DNA of 54,102 nucleotides from Gammaproteobacteria bacterium (GTDB lineage Bacteria; Pseudomonadota; Gammaproteobacteria; GRL18): NCBI GenBank assembly GCA_027012135.1, contig JALUZF010000221.1, positions 1 to 54,102 of the forward strand, read 5' to 3'. Shown piece by piece: positions 1 to 9,604 of this stretch (position 1 is its first letter; each line of letters starts with the position of its first letter). The notes under the pieces were generated by a model. It saw only the letters and a program-made list of their open reading frames with translations, ran no database searches and was not told where the DNA came from. The position numbers and the translations under genes were made by a program.

Positions 1-2
1 TC

Positions 3-92
3 AATGAACAGGAGGAAGCCGTCAATGTTCCCCAGCATGGTCAGCCTGCCGTCTGCCCCCCGGAAAATCAGGGGTTAAACAATATTATTTAA
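3..92 (+). CDS. possible 3' end of an upstream gene (partial)
   Basis: One frame is open from the window edge to a TAA at 90-92, which would give a 29-residue tail rich in Glu, Gln and Pro. In Pseudomonas-like genomes the gene next to rsmE on this side is often bioA, but the tail is too short and low in complexity to assign. A second frame is open to a TAA at 76-78, so the choice of frame is itself uncertain. The edge may also be non-coding. Confidence 0.2.
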   Translation, partial: NEQEEAVNVPQHGQPAVCPPENQGLNNII

Positions 93-125
93 ATTATAAT
101 AAAGCCCGTTTTATTTACATTACGA

Positions 126-143
126 GGCAGGCCTGGGCCTGCC
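126..143. promoter_or_regulatory. GC-rich inverted repeat before rsmE
   Basis: Perfect 8-bp arms (GGCAGGCC and GGCCTGCC) flank a 2-base loop, 17 bases before the rsmE ATG. No T-run follows, so it is a weak terminator candidate. It could instead affect translation of rsmE. Confidence 0.4.
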
Positions 144-160
144 CTAACGGGGCATAATTT

Positions 161-919
161 ATGAGACTTTCTCGCTTTTTTATTAATTGCGAACTGCAGC
201 CGGGCCAGTCACTGCAACTCCCACCTCCTCTGGTGAACTATATTGCCAATGTATTACGCCTGAAACAGGGGGATTCTATTCACCTGTTTAATGGACATCC
301 TTACCATGGTATTTACGGTGAATTTTCCGCACAGCTCCTGGAAGCAGGCAAACGCAAGGTGCTGGTTCAACTGGGGCAGTTTCTTGCCCGGGATATTGAA
401 TCACCACTCAAAATACATCTGTTGCAGGGAATATCCCGTAGTGAACGGATGGATTTTACCATTCAGAAATCAGTCGAGCTGGGCTGCTCACAGATCACCC
501 CGGTATTTACCGAGCGTTCCAGTAGCCGTAAATTAAAAGCAAAACAGTTGGAAAAAAAACAGCAGCACTGGCAGAGTGTCGCGGACAGTGCCTGTGAACA
601 ATCAGGACGTACCCGTAGGGTACTAATACAGCCTGCCATAAAGCCGTATGAAACAGAGCAATTCAGTGCCGATCTCCAGCTGCTGCTGATACCTGATGCC
701 GATCAAAGTCTGAGCTATCTGCACAGGCAGGCAGATCAGGATATAAAGAGTGTAAATATTTTTATCGGGCCGGAAGGTGGTTTAAGCCCCGGGGAAATTA
801 AATATGCCTGTTCCCAGGGCTACCAGGGTGTTCGCCTTGGCCCCAGGATCCTCAGAACCGAAACGGCAGGTTTAACCGCACTGAGTGTCGTGCAGTTATT
901 ATGGGGTGATTTATCCTGA
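161..919 (+). CDS. rsmE: 16S rRNA m3U1498 methyltransferase RsmE
   Basis: This 252-residue protein has the usual RsmE length and layout: an N-terminal PUA-like domain (about residues 1-70) and a SPOUT/trefoil-knot methyltransferase domain. The knot signature is visible as IFIGPEGGLSPGE near residue 200 and LGPRILRTETAG near residue 228; in this family it binds S-adenosylmethionine. The enzyme methylates U1498 of 16S rRNA in the cytoplasm. The ATG at 161 is the natural start because the N-terminus RLSRFF fits the family. It converges on the Pil-Chp operon, as rsmE does in Pseudomonas-type genomes. Confidence 0.95.
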   Translation: MRLSRFFINCELQPGQSLQLPPPLVNYIANVLRLKQGDSIHLFNGHPYHGIYGEFSAQLLEAGKRKVLVQLGQFLARDIESPLKIHLLQGISRSERMDFTIQKSVELGCSQITPVFTERSSSRKLKAKQLEKKQQHWQSVADSACEQSGRTRRVLIQPAIKPYETEQFSADLQLLLIPDADQSLSYLHRQADQDIKSVNIFIGPEGGLSPGEIKYACSQGYQGVRLGPRILRTETAGLTALSVVQLLWGDLS

Positions 920-937
920 ACTCTTGTTATGGATACT

Positions 938-1444
938 TTATTCTGTCATAACATTAGAAACATTTTGTTCCAGGTAGTCAATACGGGGAATAATATACTG
1001 CTCACCGTCAAGTTTAATATGCACCACCTGCTCATCTTTAAGCTCTGAAGCCGCCACCCGGCTTTCATCCACCATTGAGAGACTGGGAATAGACTGGCAG
1101 CCAAGGGCTATAAAAGGCGCACAACCTTTATTGTCCGGTGCATTGAGGATAATCACCCGGCGATAGTTCTGTGGTTTAGAAGCCTGCGGGTTCATAATCC
1201 GCTCAAAGATCACTACCGGAATTTCCTGCTCACGCCAGTTCATCATACCGGCAAACCATTCCGGTGCACCCAGACGAGGTTCAATTTTGCCCATCTCAGT
1301 CACTTCGGCCACCAGAGCATTGGGCAAAATCATTTTATAACTGAAAAAATTCAGTGTCAGACAACGAACCTGGGTATCCAGATTAATATTGCCGCCGGAT
1401 TTGTGCGCTTCGACACCCCGGATAACTTTGCTTTCCTGGTTCAT
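938..1444 (-). CDS. chpC: CheW-like adaptor protein of the Pil-Chp system, ChpC
   Basis: CheW-fold protein of about 168 residues, last gene of the Pil-Chp operon. It should couple a receptor to the kinase ChpA or tune that complex, at the cytoplasmic side of the membrane. Features seen are the start of the CheW fold at VRCLTLNFFSYKMILP, the segment APEWFAGMMNWREQEIPVV typical of CheW proteins, and a late IPRIDYLE. I choose the ATG at 1444 over the one at 1471 because AGAGGT lies just upstream of 1444, while no ribosome-binding site precedes 1471. It follows chpB after a 96-base gap that contains a palindromic repeat. Its assignment as ChpC rather than PilI rests on position. Confidence 0.85.
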   Translation of the reverse strand: MNQESKVIRGVEAHKSGGNINLDTQVRCLTLNFFSYKMILPNALVAEVTEMGKIEPRLGAPEWFAGMMNWREQEIPVVIFERIMNPQASKPQNYRRVIILNAPDNKGCAPFIALGCQSIPSLSMVDESRVAASELKDEQVVHIKLDGEQYIIPRIDYLEQNVSNVMTE

Positions 1445-1489
1445 ATTTACCTCTTTACCTCTGCTGAACATTTCTATCTGTGTGTTTTA

Positions 1490-1527
1490 TCCCCTCACCC
1501 TAAGCCTCTCCCTGAGGGAGAGGGAAT
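1490..1527. repeat. REP-like palindrome between chpB and chpC
   Basis: Perfect 9-bp arms (CCTCTCCCT at 1505-1513 and AGGGAGAGG at 1515-1523) flank a 1-base loop, preceded by a C-rich lead CCCCTCACCC. This compact C/G palindrome resembles a repetitive extragenic element that is common in many proteobacteria. It lies inside the operon between chpB and chpC and could stabilise or end part of the transcript. Confidence 0.65.
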
Positions 1528-1540
1528 AAAAGGACAGATA

Positions 1541-2782
1541 CTAATTAATGTAAGAGTCTTTGCCCATATACTGCATGGCAATTTTTAAGGCCAGTGCTTC
1601 AGGTGAGCCGCTGTAGCTGGCCAGGTTAGCCTTGCATACTGAATCCGGCATGCTACTGACCACACAGCTTTCCGGATTCTGTGCCCAGATGTTACCCTCC
1701 TGGTACTGTTCTGCAAATTTCTGGCTGGCCAGGACACCGTCAGTTCCCATGCCGCTGAATATAATCACACCCGCACGTTCTTTATAATAATTGCAGACAT
1801 CTTTTATAACACTGTCAATAGAAGGTTTATAATGTCCTTTCCATTTTTCATCCAGAAACTCAACCTGCCCCTTTTCATTCAGGGTCATGCGCTGTTCAAT
1901 GGGAACCACAACGACTTCGCCATGTTTAAGAACATCACCTGCCTGTGCTTCCTTAACTTTAAAACAACTGATGCGATCCAGCTGAGTAGCCAGCAGGGAA
2001 ACAAAGCCTTCACCCAGGTGCTGAGCCAGTACAAAGGCCACTGGCAATTCCATCGGTATCCTGGCCAGGAAACGTTTTACGGCCTCTGGCCCACCGATAG
2101 AGGCGCCCAATACCCAGACATTTTCAGCACCGATACCCTCATCAGTGTCTAAAATTTCTGCCGTCTGTAAAAGTTCTGTAACCTCTAGTTCAAGGGTTGG
2201 CTCGCTTTCCTTTGGACTCTGTTGTTGTTGCTTTTCCTGCGCAAATTCAGCCGTCAGTTCTTTATTCTGTACCAGCATTTCCTGGGTGATCTGAGAGAGT
2301 TCATCGACTGGAAACTCAAGCTCTTTATAAGGCTTCTGTTTTATGCCTTCAGAACCATCATAAGAATCAGAACGCTCTAAAGTCCGGGTATCCTCTGTTT
2401 CCTGAGTGGTTACAACCTGATTACTATGTGCAAGTTCTGCCAGCTTAATGGCCAGCTTATTGATGGCCGGTTCAGAAAAACCGCATTTCTGCTGCGGATC
2501 CTGAATATCATCAAAATTATTGTCATGAAACAGGATAGGTAAATCAATACGTTCCAGTAAACGATCAAGGGCCTCATCACTGTCATCATAACTGTCATCC
2601 ATATCGATCAGGATAACATCTGCTTCCTCACTGATAGCTTCCAGGCGATCAACAAAATCAAGATTCAGGTAATCACACAGACAGATGACTGCACCATAAC
2701 ACTCAAAAGCTTCCTGCAGACAGTGCTGTATCTGCTCAGAACCTGAAGCTATAACTATATTAGTACCTTTAAGCTTATGCAT
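1541..2782 (-). CDS. chpB: CheB-like protein-glutamate methylesterase ChpB
   Basis: A 413-residue protein. The C-terminal half (about 220-410) is a CheB methylesterase domain with the Ser-His-Asp triad in place: Ser228 in GASIGGPEA, His255 in AQHLGEG and Asp348 in GMGTDG. It should remove methyl groups added to PilJ by PilK. The first 115 residues look like a receiver-derived domain, with strands IVIAS, AVICL and DVILIDMD, but are diverged, and the usual conserved lysine is not evident. An acidic, Gln-rich linker (120-220) joins the two halves. It lies 24 bases after chpA and precedes chpC. Confidence 0.9.
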   Translation of the reverse strand: MHKLKGTNIVIASGSEQIQHCLQEAFECYGAVICLCDYLNLDFVDRLEAISEEADVILIDMDDSYDDSDEALDRLLERIDLPILFHDNNFDDIQDPQQKCGFSEPAINKLAIKLAELAHSNQVVTTQETEDTRTLERSDSYDGSEGIKQKPYKELEFPVDELSQITQEMLVQNKELTAEFAQEKQQQQSPKESEPTLELEVTELLQTAEILDTDEGIGAENVWVLGASIGGPEAVKRFLARIPMELPVAFVLAQHLGEGFVSLLATQLDRISCFKVKEAQAGDVLKHGEVVVVPIEQRMTLNEKGQVEFLDEKWKGHYKPSIDSVIKDVCNYYKERAGVIIFSGMGTDGVLASQKFAEQYQEGNIWAQNPESCVVSSMPDSVCKANLASYSGSPEALALKIAMQYMGKDSYIN

Positions 2783-2806
2783 GAATGTGGCTCATAGCAT
2801 TAGGGC

Positions 2807-5800
2807 TCAGGTATTGGTCAGTTTTTGAATGTTGCTGATCAGCTCCTGTTCCTGATAAGGCTTGCCCATATACTCATTGACCCCGATTTTCAGTGCCCGC
2901 TCACGGTGTTTATCCCCGGTTCTGGAGGTGATCATAATAATGGGTATATTTTTGAAATTTTCATCATCGCGCATATGCGTAGCCAGTTCATAACCGTCCA
3001 TACGCGGCATCTCAACATCCAGCAGCATGACATCCGGTTTGCTTTCATGCAGCATGGCAATGGCATCAACACCATCTTTAGCGCTAATAACTTCATAGTC
3101 ATGTCTTTGCAGCAGACGCTGGGTCACTTTTCTTACGGTAATGGAATCATCCACAACCATAACGGTAACCACCTTATTATCCAGAGTCGGTACTTCAATG
3201 CCCTGCTCTGCAATGGACTGCATGGCAATACCTTCACGTGCCAGTACCCCAAGATCCAAGATCAGGGCAATTTTACCATCACCAAGAATGGTCGCTCCCG
3301 TAACGCCTTTTACTGTGCTGAGCTGAGGCCCGACGGATTTTACTACAATTTCACGACTACCCATCAGGGCATCCACAAACAGGGCAACCCGGTGCTCACC
3401 GGAACGAGCCAGTAAAATAGGCGATTTATTTTTTTCTCCAGGCAAGGAAGGTTTATTAATACCCAGCGCCGTACCCAGGTGCATAAACTGGTATTTTTCA
3501 TCATGCCACTGATACCAGGTATTGTTACCTTCCGTCAGTTTTTTCAGTACATCATGGCTTTCACGGATAATATTTTCAATACCAACCAGCGGTATAGCAA
3601 ATATTTCATCGCCCACCTGCACCATCAATGCCCGGCTGACCGACATGGTCAGGGGCATGTGAATATCAAAAACCGATCCTTTACCGGGTTCTGAGCTGAT
3701 CTCCAGGGTACCATTGAGCTGCTTGATTTCATTATTAACCACATCCATTCCGACACCGCGACCGGCAATCTGGCTGACTTCCGATGCGGTACTGAAACCA
3801 GACTCAATAATAAAACGCATAATATCATCGGTATTCAGTCTGGCATCTTCAACCATCAGCCCCTGTTCAATAGCCTTGTTTCTGACCGCTTCAATGTCAA
3901 TCCCGGTACCATCATCAATGACCCTGATTGCTATCTCCGAACCATCCCGGCCAATAACCAGTTGCAGATTACCGGCTTCAGGTTTACCCGCTGCCAGGCG
4001 CTGTTCCGGTGTTTCAATACCGTGCGCGATGGCATTTCTGAGCATATGTTCAAGAGGGGCCATAATTTTTTCCAGTACCCGACGGTCAATTTCCTGATTT
4101 TCACCAGACAGTACAAAATTGACCTTTTTGTTCAGTTCCTGTGCTGTCTGGCGGACAATTCGTCTAAAGCGGGACAGCTGACTTTTAAAGGGAACCATTC
4201 GGGTTCTCATCAGCCCTTCCTGCAGATCAGTATTGACCCGGCCCTGCTGGATTAACAGTGTTTCAGCTTCACTGTTAAGATTGGTCATGGAGTTTTCAAT
4301 ATTATCCAGATCCGCCACGGTTTCTGCCATTGCTCGGGTGATCTGCTGCATATTGGAGAAGCGGTCAAATTCCAGAGGATCAAACTCTTCATAACGCTCA
4401 TAACCCAGGGATTCAGCCTGATCACGACGTGACTGAATCTGTGCTTCTGTTTCCATTTCAAAACGCCGCAGCTGTTCCCGCAAACGGATAATGGTGCTGT
4501 TCATTTCTTCCAGGGCCGTCTGGTACTCGGTATTACCCTGGTTCAGACGGGAGCGGTAAATACTAACTTCACCAGCATAGTTAACCAGCTCATCAAGCAG
4601 ATCTGCACTGACTCTGACACGTTCAGTTTTTTTATGCGGCTCAGGTGCTTTCTGCTCCACCAGAGCTTCCGGTTCTTCCTGCTCAGGCTCAGTACCCAGA
4701 ATAGTCTGCGCCAGTTCGCCGGCTTCACTGTCCTGAACGACTGTACCAGAAGTAGATAAATCAGAAACTGACACCTCCTCTGTAGAAAGTTCCACATCTG
4801 CAGATTCTTCTGCTGTAGTTTCATGAGCAGTAGTTTCAGCTTCCGGCTGTGCTTCTTCCTGTTCAGATTCAGCCTGAGCTTCACCGTTGACACTCTCTTC
4901 CAGGCTTTCTTCTGCTTGCTCAGTTTCCAGAGATGTTATTTCTCCACTGGCAATGGCTTCGGCACGTTCCAGTAATTGTTCATTGGCCTGTACCGGTTTT
5001 CCGGATTTCAGATCATCCAGCATTTCACTGAGCGCATCGTGAGCCTGGTATAACAAATCAAAAAAGACCGGTTCCGGTGACTGGTTATGTTCCGTAATAT
5101 GTTCCAGCTGGCTCTCGAGGTTATGAGTCAGATCACTGATGGGATCAATGCCCGCCATACGGGCACCCCCTTTAAGGGTATGCAGATCCCGCAGAAGTTC
5201 TTTTAAGCGGCCGGCATCATCCGGATTATCTTTAAGATGGGCCAGTGATGCATCGGTGGAATTCATTAACTCCTGGGCTTCTTCCAGGAAGATCACCAGC
5301 AGCTCATCATCATATTCAAGTGTACCGGACTGTTTTTCAATTTGAGTGTCTGCTTCGTCGGAGCCTTCAGATATATAGCCTTCAGCAGCTTTCTGCTCAA
5401 TATCTGCTATGCTGCTTTCTGTTTCTGCCAGATTTTTGGTATCACCATGCTCAACGGTTTCAACAGATTCTTCTGTACCCTGCTCAGATACCAGCGCTTC
5501 TATATCACTGATATTGTCCAGCTCACTAATAAGTTCAGGTAAGTCCTCTACTGGCTGACCGGATTTTAACCTTTCCAGCATGGTGCAAAGGTGATCGTGT
5601 ACCGTTTGCAGAACTTCAATATGCTGAGGCGCAAAGCTGATTTCACCCTTAGTAAACTGTTCCAGCTTACTTTCAAAGCTATGGGTCAGATCGCCAATGG
5701 CTATTACACCCGCCATTCTGGCGCCGCCTTTAAGGGTATGCATATCTCTCAGCAGGCGGTTCATTGCCTCCTGATCCTGGTGATTACTGTTTAAAGTATT

Positions 5801-8800
5801 TAAGGCCTGCTCACTGGAATTAAGCAGTTCTTCACCTTCTTCAATAAATATTTCCAGTAATTCATCATCATATTGATTTGAAGTCGGTTCGCTGACTTCC
5901 TGTTCCTGTTCCTGTTCCTGTTCCTGTTCCTGTTCCTCCAGATTATCCAGCATCTCTTCGGAGACACTGACTGTTTCATCAATGTCTTCATCTTCTTCCA
6001 GCAGGTTTTCAAGGTGTTTTACCTGTTCCAGTACATCTTCAATGCGCTCCTGAAGATCGGTATTTTCTTCCGGCAGGCTATGTTCCGTTGTCAGGTACTG
6101 CAATGAAGCAGAACAGAACTGACAGGTCTCTGCCAGCAGAGCTACCAGTGATGGTTCTATCTTCTGACCTTTCTCGACAATTGCCCTGACCACTTTTTCC
6201 ATCAGTTCACTGACATTACCAATAGCATGAATATCCGCCATATGTGCACTACCTCGCAGGGTGTGCAGACTACGGATCAGGACATCGTCAGGGTAGCAGA
6301 CATCATTATGTTGATGACACTGCTCAATATACTGTTCTATATTTTCAATATGACCAGCGGCTTCATTAGCAAATATTTCCAGCAATACCGGATCCAGAGC
6401 TTCTTCTGCCTGCTCCTGTGACTCATCTGCACTGACTTCCAGTGCTTCCTGAGATTCTTCAGGCATAGGTTCTTCTGCTTCAGTAACTGCCTCTGAACTT
6501 TCTTCTGTGGAACATTCTGCCCGATCTTCTAAAGCGTCTTCTGCTTTTGCCTGACCTGCTGTTAACCAGTTAATATTAAAGGAATCACCCTTACTTAAAA
6601 TATGTGCATAAGCAGCCAGCCGGGAAGATTCAACATTGGAAAGGCGCTGCTGCTCAAAGGCATTAATAATTTCCGGTAACATCTCAATTCCAGTGTCAAT
6701 GGTCTGCTTTAACAACTCATTAACTACAATGGAATTATCAATAATCCGATTGAGCATATTTTCGTAGGCCCAGGCAAATTCGCCCATTTCATAAGCACCG
6801 ACCAGACGACCACTGCCCTTGAGGGTATGAAAAGAGCGGCGGATTTCTTTCAGCAACTCCATATCTTCATGGTTTTCTCGCCATTTTGGGAACAGATCTG
6901 AAATTTTTACACTTTCTTCCTGGGCTTCCTCTATAAAGATCTCCATAATTTCCGGATCGATATCATCTGAGGTTTCCAGTTTTTTTATGTCCGGATACTC
7001 ATTAGCCGGATCATTTTCCAGTTCAGCATCAGGAACAGTTTGTTCATTCTGAAGCTCTTCATCTGAAGTTTCATCTGTAATCTGTTCTATATGATCTTCG
7101 GTCTGAACACCTGCTTCCTGAACATCTATTTCAACTTCATCCACATCATGGTTTTCTTCTATATCAGGAGTGAGTTCGTCTAAACCAGGAGCTGCATCAG
7201 CAGTATCATCTGATAAATTTTCAACAGGTGACTGTGCTATATCAGTATCACCGGCAGCAGATTTAACTGCCGCTGTCTGGATAATACGGTTAAGCGTTTC
7301 TGTTGCCCAGCGCAGGGTACTGGAAATATCATCATTCAGAGCAGTCTGATTATTACCTACCAGACTAATCATGGATTTCATCTGGTGCGCAATATCTTCT
7401 GCCTTGTCATGTTGCAGCAGTTTTACCTGTTCAGCCACAGAAGCAATAATAGTTAACAGTTTTTCCCTGGACCGGGTACTGGCCACATCATCCATCCAGG
7501 TAAACAGCGCCTGACTGAGTTCTGTTTCTTCTTCAGTCTGTTCTGGCTCACGACCCAGTAATTTATCAATACCGGAACGAGCCACACTTTCAATAATGGA
7601 CAAATCATGCTGTTGTTCCAGAATGGCATCCAGATAATATTCAATAGCCGTAATGGTATCGGCCAGATATTGCTGTTGCTCCCTGGGAGGCAGCTTATTA
7701 TCCTGCAGTAAATTACCGGCCACATATTCGGCGCTGTCCTTAACTATCTGACTGCCCTGTGTCCTGTCCAGCATATCCAGTACACCGGCAATACTGAGCA
7801 GGCCGTTACTGGCCGCATCAATATGTTTTTGCAGTGACTCGCTGTCTTCACCATCTTCATGACCATCAAAAACAGCAATAATATTTTCCTTAACTTTCTG
7901 CAGTTCTGTTTTTGACTCACTGATAACACTGTTTGAGAGCTGCTGTTTTTCCTGTTCGGAGATTTCCATCTGCGACAGGTCCACTGATTCATCATCAGAA
8001 CCGGCAAACAAACCACCCTGTCCCATATTGGCCAAAGCGGATTCTACAAACAACAGGGCGCTGGCTACACCGTCCATTACCTCCCGGGTTGAATCTTCTT
8101 CTCCGTTAATAATGGCTTTTAATAATTCAACTTTTTCCTGTAATACATTTCTAGGGGCACTCTGCCCCAGCATGGCCAGGGTATCGGATATCTGTGACAT
8201 AATGCCGATAATGGCCCGCAAATCTTCCTGCTGCTGTTCGTTCTCTACCGGAGCCTTATCTTCCCGGTAATTACGCACATAAACATCCAGCTGTTCCTTA
8301 ACATAATTTAAATCAGAAGCAATAACATCGGTAACGGCCTGCATAAGCTCTGCATTGGCTCCGCCCATACTGGCTTTGGCATCTTCAAGTTCATCTTCAT
8401 CCGGAATAATATCCGCCAGATGATAGGTTTCCTTAACTGCCTCAACCAGGGGGCCACCAGTAGAGCTGCCTGGATTTTTACTATGGGCAATATAAAACAG
8501 CAGATTTTTTTTCAGACTGGATAAATCCTGCTCAAGCTCTTCGCTAAAGTGTTCAGTGGACTCACCGCTGTCTATTAACTGTTTAATATAGCGATCAGCC
8601 TGTCCCAACAATAACTTGGTTGAGGCACTGGGTTCAATCCCCTTATCCATCATACCTTCAATAAAGGCTTCCAGGAGACTGAACAGCTGGTAGAAACTGA
8701 CGGTTTTTGAGGTTTCTTTAAGTTTGGAAACAACTTTTCTGGCTTTATTTAAACTGGTCAGACTGTTACTGTCACGATACCAGCCCAGTAAGCCAAGATG

Positions 8801-9307
8801 GAAATGATGGCGGATCTTTTTTGCCAGTTGCCCCGGATCAATGCCATTGTCTGGTTCCGGCGATATTTTATCCAGACTGAGATCGGCAGAAAAAAGTGCC
8901 CCTTCAGTCAGTAGCTGTTCACCTCTGGATGCCCGCAGATCATTTAATAATGGCAGCAGTACCATAGGCAGATCCCTGGCACCGCGTTCCAGACGCTCCA
9001 GGTAATCGGGCAATTGTATCAGGGCCCGCATTAATACTTCAAAACTGTCTTCCCTGCGTACAACCTTATCATCATATATAGCCTGTGAAAGCTGTTCCAT
9101 TTCTTCACTGAGCAGTGCAGCACCACCCAGTTCAAGCATATTCAGACTGCCGGAAACCTGGTGCAGATAAGTGGTACAAAACTGCAGTTGAGAACTGTCT
9201 TCATCATCCTCAACAAAAGATTCAAAATGTACACGAGCCTGTTTGAGACTTTCGTAAATCTCATCAATTACCCATTTCAGGCCGCCATGTTCAAAATCGG
9301 TCGCCAT
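2807..9307 (-). CDS. chpA: hybrid CheA-type sensor kinase ChpA with multiple Hpt domains
   Basis: This 2166-residue cytoplasmic kinase is the core of the Pil-Chp system. The N-terminal region (1-750) is helical, with a degenerate Hpt-like motif around His49 (LHQVSGSLNML). Four clear Hpt motifs follow: FHTLKGSGRL (about 827), LHTLRGSAHM (1016), MHTLKGGARM (1190) and LHTLKGGARM (1377). Acidic linkers separate them. The kinase core begins near 1562, with the N-box HMLRNAIAHGIE and the G boxes DDGTGID and GRGVGMDV. A CheW domain and a receiver (LLDVEMPRMDGYE, phospho-Asp about 2096) end the protein. It should phosphorylate PilG and PilH. An (EQ)6 run between two Hpt domains is encoded by a hexanucleotide repeat. 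A palindromic repeat separates it from pilK. Confidence 0.95.
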   Translation of the reverse strand: MATDFEHGGLKWVIDEIYESLKQARVHFESFVEDDEDSSQLQFCTTYLHQVSGSLNMLELGGAALLSEEMEQLSQAIYDDKVVRREDSFEVLMRALIQLPDYLERLERGARDLPMVLLPLLNDLRASRGEQLLTEGALFSADLSLDKISPEPDNGIDPGQLAKKIRHHFHLGLLGWYRDSNSLTSLNKARKVVSKLKETSKTVSFYQLFSLLEAFIEGMMDKGIEPSASTKLLLGQADRYIKQLIDSGESTEHFSEELEQDLSSLKKNLLFYIAHSKNPGSSTGGPLVEAVKETYHLADIIPDEDELEDAKASMGGANAELMQAVTDVIASDLNYVKEQLDVYVRNYREDKAPVENEQQQEDLRAIIGIMSQISDTLAMLGQSAPRNVLQEKVELLKAIINGEEDSTREVMDGVASALLFVESALANMGQGGLFAGSDDESVDLSQMEISEQEKQQLSNSVISESKTELQKVKENIIAVFDGHEDGEDSESLQKHIDAASNGLLSIAGVLDMLDRTQGSQIVKDSAEYVAGNLLQDNKLPPREQQQYLADTITAIEYYLDAILEQQHDLSIIESVARSGIDKLLGREPEQTEEETELSQALFTWMDDVASTRSREKLLTIIASVAEQVKLLQHDKAEDIAHQMKSMISLVGNNQTALNDDISSTLRWATETLNRIIQTAAVKSAAGDTDIAQSPVENLSDDTADAAPGLDELTPDIEENHDVDEVEIDVQEAGVQTEDHIEQITDETSDEELQNEQTVPDAELENDPANEYPDIKKLETSDDIDPEIMEIFIEEAQEESVKISDLFPKWRENHEDMELLKEIRRSFHTLKGSGRLVGAYEMGEFAWAYENMLNRIIDNSIVVNELLKQTIDTGIEMLPEIINAFEQQRLSNVESSRLAAYAHILSKGDSFNINWLTAGQAKAEDALEDRAECSTEESSEAVTEAEEPMPEESQEALEVSADESQEQAEEALDPVLLEIFANEAAGHIENIEQYIEQCHQHNDVCYPDDVLIRSLHTLRGSAHMADIHAIGNVSELMEKVVRAIVEKGQKIEPSLVALLAETCQFCSASLQYLTTEHSLPEENTDLQERIEDVLEQVKHLENLLEEDEDIDETVSVSEEMLDNLEEQEQEQEQEQEQEVSEPTSNQYDDELLEIFIEEGEELLNSSEQALNTLNSNHQDQEAMNRLLRDMHTLKGGARMAGVIAIGDLTHSFESKLEQFTKGEISFAPQHIEVLQTVHDHLCTMLERLKSGQPVEDLPELISELDNISDIEALVSEQGTEESVETVEHGDTKNLAETESSIADIEQKAAEGYISEGSDEADTQIEKQSGTLEYDDELLVIFLEEAQELMNSTDASLAHLKDNPDDAGRLKELLRDLHTLKGGARMAGIDPISDLTHNLESQLEHITEHNQSPEPVFFDLLYQAHDALSEMLDDLKSGKPVQANEQLLERAEAIASGEITSLETEQAEESLEESVNGEAQAESEQEEAQPEAETTAHETTAEESADVELSTEEVSVSDLSTSGTVVQDSEAGELAQTILGTEPEQEEPEALVEQKAPEPHKKTERVRVSADLLDELVNYAGEVSIYRSRLNQGNTEYQTALEEMNSTIIRLREQLRRFEMETEAQIQSRRDQAESLGYERYEEFDPLEFDRFSNMQQITRAMAETVADLDNIENSMTNLNSEAETLLIQQGRVNTDLQEGLMRTRMVPFKSQLSRFRRIVRQTAQELNKKVNFVLSGENQEIDRRVLEKIMAPLEHMLRNAIAHGIETPEQRLAAGKPEAGNLQLVIGRDGSEIAIRVIDDGTGIDIEAVRNKAIEQGLMVEDARLNTDDIMRFIIESGFSTASEVSQIAGRGVGMDVVNNEIKQLNGTLEISSEPGKGSVFDIHMPLTMSVSRALMVQVGDEIFAIPLVGIENIIRESHDVLKKLTEGNNTWYQWHDEKYQFMHLGTALGINKPSLPGEKNKSPILLARSGEHRVALFVDALMGSREIVVKSVGPQLSTVKGVTGATILGDGKIALILDLGVLAREGIAMQSIAEQGIEVPTLDNKVVTVMVVDDSITVRKVTQRLLQRHDYEVISAKDGVDAIAMLHESKPDVMLLDVEMPRMDGYELATHMRDDENFKNIPIIMITSRTGDKHRERALKIGVNEYMGKPYQEQELISNIQKLTNT
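5899..5934. repeat. (CCTGTT)6 microsatellite inside chpA
   Basis: Six tandem perfect copies of CCTGTT. On the coding strand they encode six Glu-Gln pairs in an acidic linker between two Hpt domains. Changes in copy number would lengthen or shorten the linker by two residues and stay in frame. Confidence 0.95.
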
Positions 9308-9389
9308 TTTTGCTCCACAGTTTTAGTGTTCGATACATTTTTTAATGTATCTTTATAGTCACTTATAATTATTTTCGTTATTTTTTTAA

Positions 9390-9604
9390 CAATTCAGTTG
9401 TCTGGCCGTGACGGGTTACAGGTACCGCCTTTCCGGGGGCGCTCAAGTACATCCATGTATCGGTTTAGAACTTTACAAAATTTGATTTTGTAAAAAAGTT
9501 CTTATCCTGGTGATTGTGAAAACATCCATGTTTTCAAAACCCCGGAAAGGCGGTACCTGCAACCCGTCACTCTACAGTGCTCAAATAACACTGAATAGCT
9601 ACTA
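9390..9604. repeat. dispersed palindromic element, copy 1 (chpA-pilK gap)
   Basis: Outer arms of 30 bp (9408-9437 and 9541-9570) are complementary with one mismatch. Inside are two smaller hairpins, one around 9468-9501 (GAACTTTACAAAAT against its complement) and one GAAAACAT-CC-ATGTTTTC near 9518-9535. The same layout recurs at 18754-18901 (shorter, opposite orientation) and 24247-24457. No transposase is present, so it looks like a non-autonomous, MITE-like or REP-like element. It reaches the pilK stop codon and fills the gap inside the operon. Confidence 0.85.

Noticed and set aside
1403-1588. Plus-strand frame across the chpB-chpC gap
   Set aside because: It reads through a REP-like palindrome and the edges of two real genes; typical spurious translation of a repeat.
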